Shown here in pieces: positions 63,401-64,000 of a stretch of DNA of 64,000 bases (the first letter of the stretch is position 1; the number at the start of each line of letters is the position of its first letter). A model generated the notes under the pieces. It worked only from the letters and a program-made list of their open reading frames with translations, had not been told where the DNA came from and did not search any database. Source of the stretch: Labia minor (taxonomy: Eukaryota > Arthropoda > Insecta > Dermaptera > Spongiphoridae); assembly GCA_963082975.1 (NCBI GenBank), contig OY720350.1:12308910-12372909 (forward strand). Reading direction: 5' to 3'. Position numbers and translations under genes: made by a program.

Positions 63401-64000
63401 GAAAATCTAGGGTCATCCTACGATGACCTTTCATAATTTTTTCGGTAAAATTAAAAAATGAAATTTTTAAAAATAAATAATAAATTCGTTCATTTTACAT
63501 CCTAAAAATATTAAAAAAATATATTATTCATATTTCTAATTAAAAATTATTTTTTTATGCCGAAAACCTAGGGTCATCCTACGATGACCTTTCATAATTT
63601 TTTCGGTAAAATTAAAAAATGAAATGTTTTAAAAAAAATAATAAATTCGTTCATTTTACATCATAAAAATATTAAAAAAATATATTATTGATATTTCTGA
63701 TGAATAATTATTTTTTATGCCGAAAATCTAGGGTCATCCTACGATGACCTTTCATAATTTTTTCGGTAAAATTAAAAAATGAAATGTTTTAAAAAAAATA
63801 ATAAATTCGTTCATTTTACATCATAAAAATATTAAAAAAATATATTATTGATATTTCTGATGAATAATTATTTTTTATGCCGAAAATCTAGGGTCATCCT
63901 ACGATGACCTTTCATAATTTTTTCGGTAAAATTAAAAAATGAAATTTTTAAAAATAAATAATAAATTCGTTCATTTTACATCCTAAAAATATTAAAAAAA
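60487..64000 (+). repeat. 161-bp AT-rich satellite array, right segment (about 22 monomers)
   Basis: The same monomers continue in the same orientation to the window end. The TGATCAATAATT variant recurs at 60814 and 62097 (offset 1283, 8 monomers), and both copies sit in matching neighbour monomers, so a shorter higher-order unit exists here. No gene or other insertion is visible. Confidence 0.98.

Overview
This is a eukaryotic window, very probably arthropod (insect most likely, species not identifiable). It consists of one AT-rich satellite array interrupted by two full-length LTR retrotransposons. The evidence is roughly 330 head-to-tail monomers of about 161 bp (about 82% A+T), a Ty1/copia and a Ty3/gypsy element with intact LTRs and target-site duplications, and no cellular genes. 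The setting looks like pericentromeric, centromeric or other constitutive heterochromatin.

Layout: 1-20535 satellite; 20536-24392 Ty1/copia element on the minus strand (3857 bp, 149-bp LTRs); 24393-53924 satellite; 53925-60486 Ty3/gypsy element on the plus strand (6562 bp, 293-bp LTRs); 60487-64000 satellite. Every monomer I read lies in the same orientation. Monomers fall into subtypes by their first 20 bases and by a linked variant in the second half. Shared private variants show large higher-order duplications: a block of about 2.3 kb repeated 3689 bp away, a tandem 13-monomer unit of 2087 bp, and others at offsets of 2078, 2890, 5135 and 8825 bp. Each monomer carries one GC-rich core with a perfect 7-bp dyad (GGTCATC-CTAC-GATGACC).

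The copia element has Gag, zinc knuckle, protease, integrase and reverse transcriptase in one frame. The frame is broken by an extra base in an A-run at 20880-20885, and the RNase H region is deleted, so the element is probably non-autonomous. It also has two AT-hook-like GRP motifs between integrase and RT, and a primer-binding site matching the anticodon arm of initiator tRNA-Met.

The gypsy element looks complete: a single uninterrupted 1797-codon Gag-Pol with all catalytic residues visible. The most notable feature of the window is what follows the integrase GPY/F module. In the place where chromoviruses carry a chromodomain, this Pol carries a macrodomain of the TARG1/OARD1 (ADP-ribosyl-glutamate hydrolase) type. 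Its putative catalytic Lys and Asp are retained with the same 41-residue spacing as in human TARG1. An acidic tail with a duplicated W-P...RSPY-LR motif follows.

The second striking point is that both elements, from different superfamilies, inserted at the same nucleotide of the same monomer subtype (after GATATTTCT, before GATGAATAATT). This suggests a shared target preference within the repeat. LTR divergence is 1/149 and 2/293, so both insertions are recent compared with the array.
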